This document shows positions 49,920-60,066 of a stretch of DNA of 64,000 nt, in pieces. The notes beneath the pieces were generated by a model. It saw only the letters and a program-made list of their open reading frames with translations. It did not search any database and was not told the DNA's origin. The position numbers and the translations under genes were made by a program. Numbering within the stretch: the first letter of the stretch is position 1; each line of letters begins with the position of its first letter. The DNA is from a virus, in the IMG/VR virus record IMGVR_UViG_3300042343_001539, positions 1-64,000 of that record; one strand, 5' to 3'.

Positions 49920-52900
49920 ATGTTAGTAGATGGGTTTAAATTCATTGATGGTTCCACTTCGGTTAATTTTGTATTACCGGTAATGTCTAAACTCGACCGT
50001 TTAGCTATGACCTCGTTAGATATGGGTGAAATTGTTTACCAATATGATGGTGATGCTACTGCTGAAAGTGGGTTATACTTATGGTCTACCACTGCAGGTT
50101 GGGAACGATTTGGTTCAGGAACTTTAGATATATCTAAAATGCAAACCGGTAGATTGCTACCTAGCTTTAATTCACCAATTTCTGGTGATATGGAATCTTC
50201 GGTAGATGGAACTAATTTAAAATTAGAGTTAAAATCGCATACTATCCCAGATGGTGATTTACAAGCGGATGGCTTAGCTGAATATAATTTCGTTAAAGTA
50301 AATACTAAAGGTTTAGTTGTTAGTGGTGCAAAATATACGGATATTAGACGAACTGGTATTACGAATGTTTACACTGCAGATGAAATTAATACTAAACTTG
50401 CCGGTTACTTATCAACAAGCCAAAAAAATGTTGATGGTGGTTATGTAGCTTGCGTTAATGGTAAAATTGATCCAACCATGTTACCAGTTTATTCATCTGG
50501 TGGTGATATTATTTCAGTCGGTGGAACTTTACGATTAATTTCTAGAGGTATTGATGCATCTAAAAAATACGATCGTGTTATTTTAAATGATGCTGGGGTC
50601 GTAGTTAGCGCAGAACAATATCACTCTATTTCTGAAGTTGCACCAGATGCAGTTACTGCGGCTGAGTTTAATGTTTTATCTAATAGTGCAATTAAAACGA
50701 CACAAAAAAATCAACCAAATGGTTACGTTTCATTAGAGCCAAATGGTAAAATTAATGCATCATTTTTACCGAGTATTACGACTAATAATATTCAAGTTAT
50801 TGCATTAGACGCGGATCTTATTAATGTAGTAAGTCAGGTTGGTGATGTTGTTCTTACTTTAGATCAACGTAAAACTTATATTAGACGACATGTTTCATCT
50901 CCAGTTGCGATAGGTGATTGGGTTGAATTATTGCAACCGGTTAGCCAAGTTAGCTCAATTAATAATAAAGCCGGAACTATATCGCGTTTAGATTATGATG
51001 ATATCAATAATTTAGCAGAATCAGCTCGAGTTGATACAACAAATGCTAGTTTAATTTCTAAAGGAACGTTATCTGTTGGTAGATTACCTCTATTTTGGGG
51101 TGATGTTGAATCAGTCGCCGGTAGTAATGAATTGACATTAAAACAAAAAAGTTTACTTCCAGGCTGGTATAATTCAGTTCATGTCGATAATAAAGGTTTA
51201 GTTTATGAAGGTGAACTTAAATCAACTATCGCCGATCTTGGTATTAAAGACGTTTATAATAAAACCGAAATTGACTCACAATCATTAGCATTCGAACGTT
51301 TATATAATAAAAATAGAGCAAATGGTTATGCTGGGTTAAATGCAGACGGCTTAATTAATACAAATCAATTACCACCTTTATCAATTACTAATGTTCATTT
51401 AATTGATGTTAAATTAGATGCAGTTAATTTAACTAATGCTAAAAAAGGTGATGTTGCTATTGCAAATACTGATAAAAAATCATATATTTTGATTGATAGT
51501 GATTATGCAAATCAATATAATTGGCAACCATTATTAACCCCAGAAACTGGAGTTATTTCAATTAATGGTAAAAAAGGTAGTTTGCGCTATTTGGAAGCTG
51601 CTGATATTAATGGTTTATCTCGATCAGCAATAGTTGATACGACAAATGCATCTAATATTACATCTGGAAAATTAATTCCTGCAGTGTTACCTGATTTTAC
51701 TGGCGATGTTATTTCATCTAACGGTACCGTTTTAAAATTAACTGATAAATTTTTAGTTGATCCAGCTGTTAAATTTAATTGGGTTCGAGTCGGTAAAGAT
51801 GGTCGTGTTTATGACGGCGGTGCGTACAATACTATTAGTGAAGCTTGTGCTGATGCCGTATCAACAACCGAATTATCAAATCAATTGCAAAATTATGTTT
51901 TAGCAAAAGATTATAATTTACCAGGAACTTACGCTCGATTAGGCAATGACGGTAAAATTGATATTCATTTATTACCTGATTTAGCATTAACTGATACTTT
52001 TGTTATTAGTGATGATATTTCAACTTATGATGGATATGTCGTCGGTAATACAGCAAGCGATCTTAGTTTACAATCAGTTCTAAAAAAATTAAATGGCTTT
52101 TCACCATCTAATTTAACTGGTCATAATTACGGAACTACCATTCCAAATAAAGGTGACGTTGTTATTGCTCAAGCCGCATCAAGAACTTTCATCTTAGCTG
52201 ATAATTCATTATATGACGGCGCTTGGAAAGAAATGTTATCTCCTATGGATGGGGTATTTACTATTGGGGCTGGGGCTGATTTACAAAAAGGTTATATTAA
52301 TAAAATTAAAGTTGCTAATATTGATGGTTTAGCTCCATCTGCTACTATTAATACAACAAACGCTACTAATATCACAACTGGAACTTTAGCATTTGAAAGA
52401 TTACCAGTTTTTGATAGCGAAACTGTCGCATTTAATAGAAATAATGTAGCAATGTCGCCTGATTTCGTTCATAGCGATGTTTCATCTTATTCTAGTAAAT
52501 ATCCAAATTTATTAATATTAAATGATGTTTCTTCATTGAATAATATAGACGCATCAAAAACGTATACTAAAGTTAAATTTAATAAAAAAGGTTTAATCGT
52601 CGATGCATCAAACCCAACAACATTAAATGGTTATGATATTACCGATGCTATTTGGCAATCACAAATTCATAATACAACCATTAAACGTAATATTGCTGGT
52701 AATCCATTAGATGTGAATAATGTTATTATTCCAACTGATGCAAATGGTAAAATAGCAACTGGTGATTTGCATAAAGCGGTTATATTAACTAATGGATCAA
52801 CTCCATTAAAAGGTATTGCGGAATTAGATGCAAATAACTACATTATGTTAGATCAAATTCCATTCTCAGTTGGTGCTCATGTTGTTTGGAGTGATATTCC

Positions 52901-54455
52901 AGATCGCCCTCGCGGAACTTCGGTTGATTATAATGTCGGTTCACAATCATCATCTAAAGGCGTATTTGCATTAGACGGAACTACCATCGATCCAGTTACT
53001 AATTTAGCTATTAAACCAGAAGTTGTTTTAGGTAATGATTATCGTTTAACTGACGATCGTTATCCAACCGCACATAAACATGCATGGGATGATATTAATA
53101 ATGGTATAGTAAATACTGATGCTGCATATAGAACTTTACCTGAATTAATGGATGGTAAATTAATTAATGGTGTTTTAACTGGCGGTAAAGCAGATAAGTC
53201 AGAATTGCGAGATGCTATTGAAAATATTACTGGTGTCTATACCTATATAGATGAAAATGCAGCAGACGGTTCAACTTCAACAGTTCCAGCTTTGGGTAAT
53301 TATGATACTTTAGCTAGATTGTACGGTTGGATTATGGGTAAAGTAAAAGAAGTTGTTATTGATAATAATAGCGATATTTTAACTACTCAACTTGATTTAT
53401 CAGTAAAAGCACCATTTACATTATTCGTCAAACATGATGATAATGATCCAGATCAAAACAATTGGGCGTTATATAGAGTTTTTAAAATTAAAACCGTCGG
53501 CTCTATTAGTACTATCGAAAGTTTAAATGATATAACTAAAGTAACTGATAATAGTTTATATACCGCATTATCAGATCAAACATTTAAAGAAAAATATAAT
53601 ACTTTAACAGGTTGGAATACTGATAGTAATCATAAACGTATCGAAGTAACTGCAATGGCCGGTGATGCGAATATTGCGATTACAGATGGTGAATATTATA
53701 AATGGTATATTAGTACATTATCAGCCAAAAAACGTCCAGTATTTGAAGATTGGGCTAAAGCACCTTATTTTGAATCAACTACAACCGTTGCTGGTGAAGC
53801 ACCACTTAAAGTTGCATCTAAAGTAAAAGTCGATAATTTTAATACTGATTTAATTAACGGTGTTCAAGTCGGACCAACCCCAACTGCTGAAAATTTAGTG
53901 TTAGTAACTAAAGCTCCAGTTGCTGGTCAAACTATTACTTCAGAATGGAAAGCTCATATTAATGGCGGTGAGAATTTTACATCAGGAACAGTAAATCATG
54001 TTCCTTATGTTAGTGCTGCATATACTATGAATTCTATGACTGGCGTTACATATAATTCAACTGATGATGTATTAACTATCGCAAAATCAGAATTGACTTA
54101 TACTAAGTTTAAAGGTTATAGTGAAACTGTTATTAAAACCGCGGCTAATACTTTAACAATTGATTTAACTGCAGCTACGGTATTTAAATTAAATGCGAAT
54201 TCCGATAATATTACTATCGCATTCCATTCTAATTTTACAATGACAATGGCGGCCGGTAGATCATTTACTATTATTCTTAAATATGGTAACTATCCAAACG
54301 GTAATACAATAACTTGGCCATCTCAAGTTATTTGGACTGAAAATAATACCAGACCAACACCGTCTGGCGCTAACGCAACTGATATTTTTAATTTTATTTG
54401 TGATGGTGATTATGTTTACGGTAGTATTTCAGGTCAGTTGTATAATGCAAACTAA
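49920..54455 (+). CDS. Long tail fibre with tandem ~200-residue repeats
   Basis: The protein has 1511 residues, with AAGGATAT upstream of the ATG. From about residue 60 to 900 a unit of roughly 190-220 residues recurs: NGYAxLxxNGKI...LP, then GDVxI...(T/S)YIL...W..L, then SINGKxGxxxxL...DI, then (L)P.F.GD(V/M)xSxxGT.L.L. These are the SxNGKxG beta-repeat modules of many phage fibres. The C-terminus (ETVIKTAANTLTIDLTAATV...DIFNFICDGDYVYGSISGQLYN) is the typical tip domain of T4-like environmental fibres. It should be a trimeric receptor-binding fibre. A terminator follows. Confidence 0.75.
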   Translation: MLVDGFKFIDGSTSVNFVLPVMSKLDRLAMTSLDMGEIVYQYDGDATAESGLYLWSTTAGWERFGSGTLDISKMQTGRLLPSFNSPISGDMESSVDGTNLKLELKSHTIPDGDLQADGLAEYNFVKVNTKGLVVSGAKYTDIRRTGITNVYTADEINTKLAGYLSTSQKNVDGGYVACVNGKIDPTMLPVYSSGGDIISVGGTLRLISRGIDASKKYDRVILNDAGVVVSAEQYHSISEVAPDAVTAAEFNVLSNSAIKTTQKNQPNGYVSLEPNGKINASFLPSITTNNIQVIALDADLINVVSQVGDVVLTLDQRKTYIRRHVSSPVAIGDWVELLQPVSQVSSINNKAGTISRLDYDDINNLAESARVDTTNASLISKGTLSVGRLPLFWGDVESVAGSNELTLKQKSLLPGWYNSVHVDNKGLVYEGELKSTIADLGIKDVYNKTEIDSQSLAFERLYNKNRANGYAGLNADGLINTNQLPPLSITNVHLIDVKLDAVNLTNAKKGDVAIANTDKKSYILIDSDYANQYNWQPLLTPETGVISINGKKGSLRYLEAADINGLSRSAIVDTTNASNITSGKLIPAVLPDFTGDVISSNGTVLKLTDKFLVDPAVKFNWVRVGKDGRVYDGGAYNTISEACADAVSTTELSNQLQNYVLAKDYNLPGTYARLGNDGKIDIHLLPDLALTDTFVISDDISTYDGYVVGNTASDLSLQSVLKKLNGFSPSNLTGHNYGTTIPNKGDVVIAQAASRTFILADNSLYDGAWKEMLSPMDGVFTIGAGADLQKGYINKIKVANIDGLAPSATINTTNATNITTGTLAFERLPVFDSETVAFNRNNVAMSPDFVHSDVSSYSSKYPNLLILNDVSSLNNIDASKTYTKVKFNKKGLIVDASNPTTLNGYDITDAIWQSQIHNTTIKRNIAGNPLDVNNVIIPTDANGKIATGDLHKAVILTNGSTPLKGIAELDANNYIMLDQIPFSVGAHVVWSDIPDRPRGTSVDYNVGSQSSSKGVFALDGTTIDPVTNLAIKPEVVLGNDYRLTDDRYPTAHKHAWDDINNGIVNTDAAYRTLPELMDGKLINGVLTGGKADKSELRDAIENITGVYTYIDENAADGSTSTVPALGNYDTLARLYGWIMGKVKEVVIDNNSDILTTQLDLSVKAPFTLFVKHDDNDPDQNNWALYRVFKIKTVGSISTIESLNDITKVTDNSLYTALSDQTFKEKYNTLTGWNTDSNHKRIEVTAMAGDANIAITDGEYYKWYISTLSAKKRPVFEDWAKAPYFESTTTVAGEAPLKVASKVKVDNFNTDLINGVQVGPTPTAENLVLVTKAPVAGQTITSEWKAHINGGENFTSGTVNHVPYVSAAYTMNSMTGVTYNSTDDVLTIAKSELTYTKFKGYSETVIKTAANTLTIDLTAATVFKLNANSDNITIAFHSNFTMTMAAGRSFTIILKYGNYPNGNTITWPSQVIWTENNTRPTPSGANATDIFNFICDGDYVYGSISGQLYNAN

Positions 54456-54477
54456 TTAATAGTTTCGTATTCTATTA

Positions 54478-54509
54478 AATGGGGTTAATTATATTAACCC
54501 CATTTTTTA
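54478..54509 (+). terminator. Rho-independent terminator after the long fibre gene
   Basis: AAATGGGGTTAA pairs with TTAACCCCATTTTTT. Confidence 0.92.
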
Positions 54510-54533
54510 TGCCCTCGATAAATCAATTTTACC

Positions 54534-54541
54534 CATAAATA
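54534..54541 (+). promoter_or_regulatory. Late promoter box for the giant adhesin
   Basis: CATAAATA, 54 bases before the ATG. Confidence 0.5.
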
Positions 54542-54594
54542 ACATATTATGACTAATTAGTACTTACCTTAAGTCCCATTCATTATGAGTAATT

Positions 54595-57500
54595 ATGTTT
54601 ATATCTAAACCCCTATTAAATACTAGATTATTTACTGCCGCCACTATATTATTACCATCAGATCCGTTACCGGCGGTTGTAGCTTCTGTTTTTTCGTATT
54701 CGCCTATAGATACATTAACGGTTAGAGGCGGAACTAAATATCGGGCAGATAATGGAATACATCCATATCGATATAAATTAGTTGGATCTAATGATGTTGG
54801 TATTACTATCGATGAGTTTACTGGTGCAATAACAGGAACTATATCTCGAATTAATGCTAAATTTTTAAATATAACATTAAGATTAGAAGTCGCGGATTTC
54901 CATAATATTCGAGCTAATTTTAATGATCCTATTGTTAATTTAGGAACAAAAAAATATTGCACTATCGATATTAAAGTTTCATGGCCTGCCATAGTCGTTA
55001 CTACACCAGCAAATAAAGCAACATTAAATAAAAATATGGATGATACTGTTAGTTTCAATCCATTTACTTATGCTGACGGTCATTATGATATAGTCGGTGG
55101 TGCAAGTGCGGGTGGGACTTTTGCTGATGCCGATTTTAAATATTATTTCGACTCGGAAAGTTTACAATTAGCGTTTCCCGAAGCAGTCCACGGTTCAGCT
55201 TTTTTTAATACTATAACCGAAACTTCGTTCGGTGATTTAATTTTAAATCCAGATACTGGTGAAATTACTGGGCGATTAAATCATTATTTTAATCCTATGT
55301 TTAATCATACAGCCGGAACGAAGAATATGACGTTACCGGTATTCGTTCGAGATAAATTTAGAAATAGCAGTAATGTTATTAACGTTCAATTTAATTTAAC
55401 TTTAGAGCCGATTGCGATTATACCTGCACCACCTATTGATATTCATGTTACGGATGGTAACCCAACTGATATATCTATACCGATAACTAATGGTAACGGT
55501 AATGGTGGTGTTGGGCCTTTTGATTATACATTTAATGATAATAGATTAACTGATGAAGGTTTTAGAATTGTAACCGGAGATGATGGTGTTACTCGATTAG
55601 TAAGAGATGATGCTAGTTCTGGAGGTACTGGCGGATCAGGAGGTACTGGTGGATCAGGAGGTACTGGTGGATCGGGAGGTACTGGTGGATCAGGAGGTAC
55701 TGGTGGATCAGGAGGTACTGGTGGATCAGGTGGATCAGGTGGTACTGGAGGAACTGGTGGATCAGGTGGATCAGGTGGTACTGGAGGAACTGGTGGATCT
55801 GGAGGAACTGGTGGATCAGGAGGTACTGGCGGAACTGGTGGAACTGGCGGAACTAGTTCGACTATAACTGTTACCGACGGAGCTGGTCAAACCACAACTA
55901 TAACGATTTGGGTTGAAGTCGTACCTGATATCGTATTAACAGCAACTAATCAAACTATTATATTAGTAGTAAATGATCCATTAAGTTATTATGATGATAA
56001 TTCTAAATCATATTATAACAAATATGTTTTAGATCCGTTTAATGGCACGACGGGTGGGTATCCAGTAAGTACCGCCGGCGGAGTTAGTGTTTATAAATCA
56101 TATACTAGTTCGAATGTTTCTGTCCCGATCGGTTTAACCACTGGTATAGTAACTAGAACATCATCGTTTGCAAATCCTAGCACCGATGGTTCGACTAAAA
56201 GTATTTTTACATTAACTGATAATTATGGGTTTACTAAAACTATCACCCATACATATTTAATTTATCCAGCATTAGCCGCTTCGGTCGTTACTAGTTTACC
56301 ATTAAAGGGTAATAATACGCAGTATAGAACTAAATCATTTTATAATGAATCATCATTAGCTATATTCGAACCAATTACAGTAACAGCCGGTTCTGGTTCA
56401 TATGTTTATCATATAAAAAGTACGACTGACGGTGCTATTATAAACGGAACTACAACCGATACAACCGACAAATATCAATTAGATATTAGAACTGGCGAAT
56501 TATCATCAATTACGCAAGTTACTGGCGTCGGTCAAAAATTAATTGAAATTGAAGTTACCGATACTATCACTAAACGGGTAGTTAATGGATTATTTGTTCA
56601 ACTATCCGTCGATTATAAACCATTTATTGTTGTTGATAACCCGGTCACGATACCGGCGACCGAAACTATTCGAGGAAGTGCGTCTACTTATACTCCGAAT
56701 ACTATAACTAGTGGTAATGGTTCTTATACTTGGACCGTATCGGTCGAATCAACGAATTCTCATAATACGACAGATTATGGTAATGTTTCTATCGATGCTA
56801 GTGGTATTGTTACTTATACTCCACCAATAACGTTACCGTCGGATATAAGAACTAATCCATCGGTTAATATAACAGTTACAGTTACTGATGTCGCATTAAG
56901 TGATTTACCGTCCGGAACACATACATATACATTTACCAGACCATTAGCATTACCGGCAAATACTCCAGGAACTATTATATTAACTGGAGCTATTTCGGGT
57001 GCATATTATTCAGATACTGCAATTACTGCATCACTATCTGATTTCGATGATGTTGTTGGTAATGTTATTTGGTCTTTAATTCCATCTAATAATGCGGCAC
57101 CGACTATAAATCAAACATTAGATAATGCATCAAGCGTTACTTACAATTCTAGTGTCGGGACTGACGTTACAGTAACCGCGACATATACCGATACCTTAGC
57201 TTCTAATCAAAGAGCTCAAACAACATTTAATATAAGACAAAGTTCAACCAAAATAACAGATTTACCGACTGACGGTCCGTTCATAGATTATCCAGTTCCG
57301 CCGGGTATTATATCGATTGATGTCATCGTAAATGGTGGCGGTGGTGGTGGCGGTGGCTGGGATTTATTAACCGGAGGTGATGGTTGCGATGGTGATTCTA
57401 TCACTGCCACTTTCGATGTTAATGTCGGTGAAAATCTACAAATTTATATTGGTGCTGGTGGTGCTGGCGGTACAGTTGTATACGACCAATTCCATTGGGA

Positions 57501-60057
57501 TCAAATCAATAGAATACCGAATGATAAATTACCAAATATTATAAATCCAGCTAAATTAGTTGCATTATCAACTCCAACCCAACCGCTAGTAAATGTATCA
57601 TCATTTGTAAATGGTGGTTGTAAATGGTATAATGATAATGCAATATGGGATAGCACTACTGATTGGGGTAGTACTCCGCGAGTTTGGACTAGAACTATTA
57701 ATTTCCCACGCGATTCAAATTACGTATTTACGTTCTGCGCAGATAATATCGGAACTGTATCAGTCGATTCAAATATTGTCGTTGATATATCAATTATGAC
57801 TTCGACTAATCCTAATTTTACTAATACCAATTGGGGCCATCAATATTTAACGAAAGGTGATCATGTTATAACTATTGAAGCTAAAAACGCCGGCGGTGAT
57901 GCTATTTCCGGCCACGCTGGATTTGCTTTAGATATAGTCGATTCTGGTTCTGGTTATACAGCTGGTGGTGTTGGTGGTAGAGCTGGGAAAGCTGGTGATT
58001 CTGGTTCTGGTGGTTGGGGTGGCGGTTCTTCAGCTATTTTACGAGCGGATGGAACAGTTATGGTTGTTGCGGCTGGTGGAGCCGGTGGTGGTGGTGGTGG
58101 TAATCAAGCCAAAGGTAAATCAGCAGATTGGAATGTGATTAATATCGGTGGGGCAATAGATGGCGGTAATAAAGGAACTGGTGATGGTGGCGGTGGCGGT
58201 GCTGGGGGTGGTGGAGCGCCAGCCGGGTACGGTAGTATTTTAATTGGTCATGGTACTGGTGGTTTAGTTAATACTGGCGATAAAGGTGGTGAGGCAGGTA
58301 GTAAAGGTAGATCTTATATTAACCCAATAATTGAAGATTGGGCTATAAACCCAGCTGGCAATAAAGGTTTACTTAGTACCAAAACTATTACCGGTGATGC
58401 CGGAAATGGGGGCGTATGGATTACTGCAATACCAAAACCACCAATGACAAAAATGCTTCCTGATGATGTTGCTAATCAAGCCGGAGCTAACTTCGGAACG
58501 GTTATTGCTTATAGTGGAGATGGTACCAGAGTTGTTATTGGATCACCATTAGCGGGACCGACGGATACTGGGGCTGTGTATATATTTGTGGGTAATGGTA
58601 ATACATGGACTCAAGAAGCTAAATTAGTTTCGTCTAATATAGTAGATGGTGATCATTTTGGTTCTGCTGTCGATATAACTTATAATGGCGATCGCATTAT
58701 AGTCGGAGCCCCTAATGCTAATGCATTGCCTTATAATCAAAATGATTCCGGTGGTGCTTATATATTCAAACGTAATGGAACCTCATGGACCGAAGAGTTT
58801 TATATTACTGGTGGTAATGGCGGAGCCAACGATTATTTTGGTAGTGCAGTTTCTATTAATAGTGATGGGTCTATTGTAATTATTGGTGCCAGTGGTGATG
58901 ATACTGGGGAATTAGCGCAAGTCGGTTATGTTTATGCGTATTATCGAGCCGGTAGTGTTTGGGCTAATTTAGATTGGAAAACTGATGCAGAAATAATACC
59001 AGCCCATGGTTCTGAAGCTGGAGCGATGCATGGTTCTGCAACGGCATGTAATTTAGCTGGCGATCGGGCTATTGAAGGTTCACCAACTGATAATAATAAC
59101 GTAAAAAATGTAACTAATTGCGGAACCGTAACTATTCATCATAAAAATAAAGGCATTCCTGGCTGGAAACATGTTAGTTATGGTAGTTGGGGTTCATTTA
59201 TGAATAAGTATGCGATCTGGTCCGGTCCATTTACTGCAAATAGAACGGTTACTATAACCACACCCATAACTTTTCCAGCTTTCGGCTTGTATTGGGTACA
59301 AATGGCTGCGGATAATAATGTAGAGTATTATATGCTCGATATGGGGTCAAATAATTATTCGGGATTTACGGGCTCGCAAACTTGGTTTATTAACATTCAT
59401 AATCAACTTACTCAAGATTTAACATTAACTATTCGTAATGGTAGTGGATCAGGTGGTAATCCGGCAGGTGTTGCAGTTAGAATTACGACATACGAAGATA
59501 ATAGTGAAGTATGGACTACCTTAAATTTAGTTGATTCTGAATGGACTAGAGAATTATGGATCGATGCCCCGTTCCCAATAAAAGATGGTCATTTTGGTGC
59601 TAGTGTCGATATGGATGGTAACGGTGATCGTGTTGTTATTGGGGCTCCGGATGAAACGCAATCTGGTTTAGTTAAAGCTGGCGCAGCTTATGTTTATAGA
59701 CGAGCCAATTCAACTTGGATTTATGAAGGTAAATTAACAGCATCGGATAAGGAAGCCAATACTAATTTTGGTTCGGCCGTTTCGATTAATGGGGCGGGTG
59801 ATGTTATCGCGGTAGGTGAAATGAAAGCAAATGCGATTGGATTAGTTGCTTGTGGTGCAGTTTATATTTACAAGCGAGTCGGTAAGGTATGGACTCAGTA
59901 TACTAAATTAATGGCGAATGATAAAGCGGCGGGAGATAATTTTGGATGTTCGGTTTCTTTAAATAATGCCGGAACACAAGTAGTAGTGGGAGCTAAAAAC
60001 AAAAATCGCCAAGCAATTGGAAATGCTGGCGCAGTTTATTATATACCAATAAATTAA
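54595..60057 (+). CDS. Giant multidomain adhesin with Gly-rich, jelly-roll and FG-GAP propeller domains
   Basis: The protein has 1820 residues. 1-270: N-terminal head shared with the next two genes (FISKPLLNTRLFTAAT, GGTKYRADN..PYRYKL). ~270-460: Ig/cadherin-like domain interrupted by a Gly-Thr/Ser minisatellite (340-423). ~460-900: He_PIG/cadherin-like repeats (SGNGSYTWTVS, YTPP). ~905-1280: poly-glycine domain with jelly-roll insert, as in the gene at 1. ~1285-1820: seven FG-GAP repeats (FG(S/T)AV...(V/I)IG(A/S)P...GAVYIF), the integrin-alpha-type propeller, with a jelly-roll insert after the fourth. It is probably a tail-fibre adhesin binding host surface. The ribosome site is only GAG; the same ATGAGTAATTATG-like context precedes the 61268 gene. 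Confidence 0.72.
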   Translation: MFISKPLLNTRLFTAATILLPSDPLPAVVASVFSYSPIDTLTVRGGTKYRADNGIHPYRYKLVGSNDVGITIDEFTGAITGTISRINAKFLNITLRLEVADFHNIRANFNDPIVNLGTKKYCTIDIKVSWPAIVVTTPANKATLNKNMDDTVSFNPFTYADGHYDIVGGASAGGTFADADFKYYFDSESLQLAFPEAVHGSAFFNTITETSFGDLILNPDTGEITGRLNHYFNPMFNHTAGTKNMTLPVFVRDKFRNSSNVINVQFNLTLEPIAIIPAPPIDIHVTDGNPTDISIPITNGNGNGGVGPFDYTFNDNRLTDEGFRIVTGDDGVTRLVRDDASSGGTGGSGGTGGSGGTGGSGGTGGSGGTGGSGGTGGSGGSGGTGGTGGSGGSGGTGGTGGSGGTGGSGGTGGTGGTGGTSSTITVTDGAGQTTTITIWVEVVPDIVLTATNQTIILVVNDPLSYYDDNSKSYYNKYVLDPFNGTTGGYPVSTAGGVSVYKSYTSSNVSVPIGLTTGIVTRTSSFANPSTDGSTKSIFTLTDNYGFTKTITHTYLIYPALAASVVTSLPLKGNNTQYRTKSFYNESSLAIFEPITVTAGSGSYVYHIKSTTDGAIINGTTTDTTDKYQLDIRTGELSSITQVTGVGQKLIEIEVTDTITKRVVNGLFVQLSVDYKPFIVVDNPVTIPATETIRGSASTYTPNTITSGNGSYTWTVSVESTNSHNTTDYGNVSIDASGIVTYTPPITLPSDIRTNPSVNITVTVTDVALSDLPSGTHTYTFTRPLALPANTPGTIILTGAISGAYYSDTAITASLSDFDDVVGNVIWSLIPSNNAAPTINQTLDNASSVTYNSSVGTDVTVTATYTDTLASNQRAQTTFNIRQSSTKITDLPTDGPFIDYPVPPGIISIDVIVNGGGGGGGGWDLLTGGDGCDGDSITATFDVNVGENLQIYIGAGGAGGTVVYDQFHWDQINRIPNDKLPNIINPAKLVALSTPTQPLVNVSSFVNGGCKWYNDNAIWDSTTDWGSTPRVWTRTINFPRDSNYVFTFCADNIGTVSVDSNIVVDISIMTSTNPNFTNTNWGHQYLTKGDHVITIEAKNAGGDAISGHAGFALDIVDSGSGYTAGGVGGRAGKAGDSGSGGWGGGSSAILRADGTVMVVAAGGAGGGGGGNQAKGKSADWNVINIGGAIDGGNKGTGDGGGGGAGGGGAPAGYGSILIGHGTGGLVNTGDKGGEAGSKGRSYINPIIEDWAINPAGNKGLLSTKTITGDAGNGGVWITAIPKPPMTKMLPDDVANQAGANFGTVIAYSGDGTRVVIGSPLAGPTDTGAVYIFVGNGNTWTQEAKLVSSNIVDGDHFGSAVDITYNGDRIIVGAPNANALPYNQNDSGGAYIFKRNGTSWTEEFYITGGNGGANDYFGSAVSINSDGSIVIIGASGDDTGELAQVGYVYAYYRAGSVWANLDWKTDAEIIPAHGSEAGAMHGSATACNLAGDRAIEGSPTDNNNVKNVTNCGTVTIHHKNKGIPGWKHVSYGSWGSFMNKYAIWSGPFTANRTVTITTPITFPAFGLYWVQMAADNNVEYYMLDMGSNNYSGFTGSQTWFINIHNQLTQDLTLTIRNGSGSGGNPAGVAVRITTYEDNSEVWTTLNLVDSEWTRELWIDAPFPIKDGHFGASVDMDGNGDRVVIGAPDETQSGLVKAGAAYVYRRANSTWIYEGKLTASDKEANTNFGSAVSINGAGDVIAVGEMKANAIGLVACGAVYIYKRVGKVWTQYTKLMANDKAAGDNFGCSVSLNNAGTQVVVGAKNKNRQAIGNAGAVYYIPIN
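55618..55858 (+). repeat. Gly-Thr/Ser coding minisatellite
   Basis: Units of 9 or 18 bases, GGTACTGGTGGATCAGGA with variants, run for about 240 bases and encode GGTGGS-type repeats. Units are nearly identical, so the array is young or kept uniform. Copy changes keep the frame. The paralogues at 60067 and 61268 lack it at the matching place. Confidence 0.9.
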
Positions 60058-60066
60058 TTTAGTAAT

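Noticed and set aside
54564-55058. Minus-strand open reading frame opposite the giant adhesin head
   Set aside because: No ribosome site or promoter, and it is fully contained in a frame clearly homologous to the two paralogues downstream.
55607-55867. Second-frame open reading frame over the minisatellite
   Set aside because: A shadow of the Gly-Thr/Ser repeat; the product is a pure VLVDQE repeat with no start signal.
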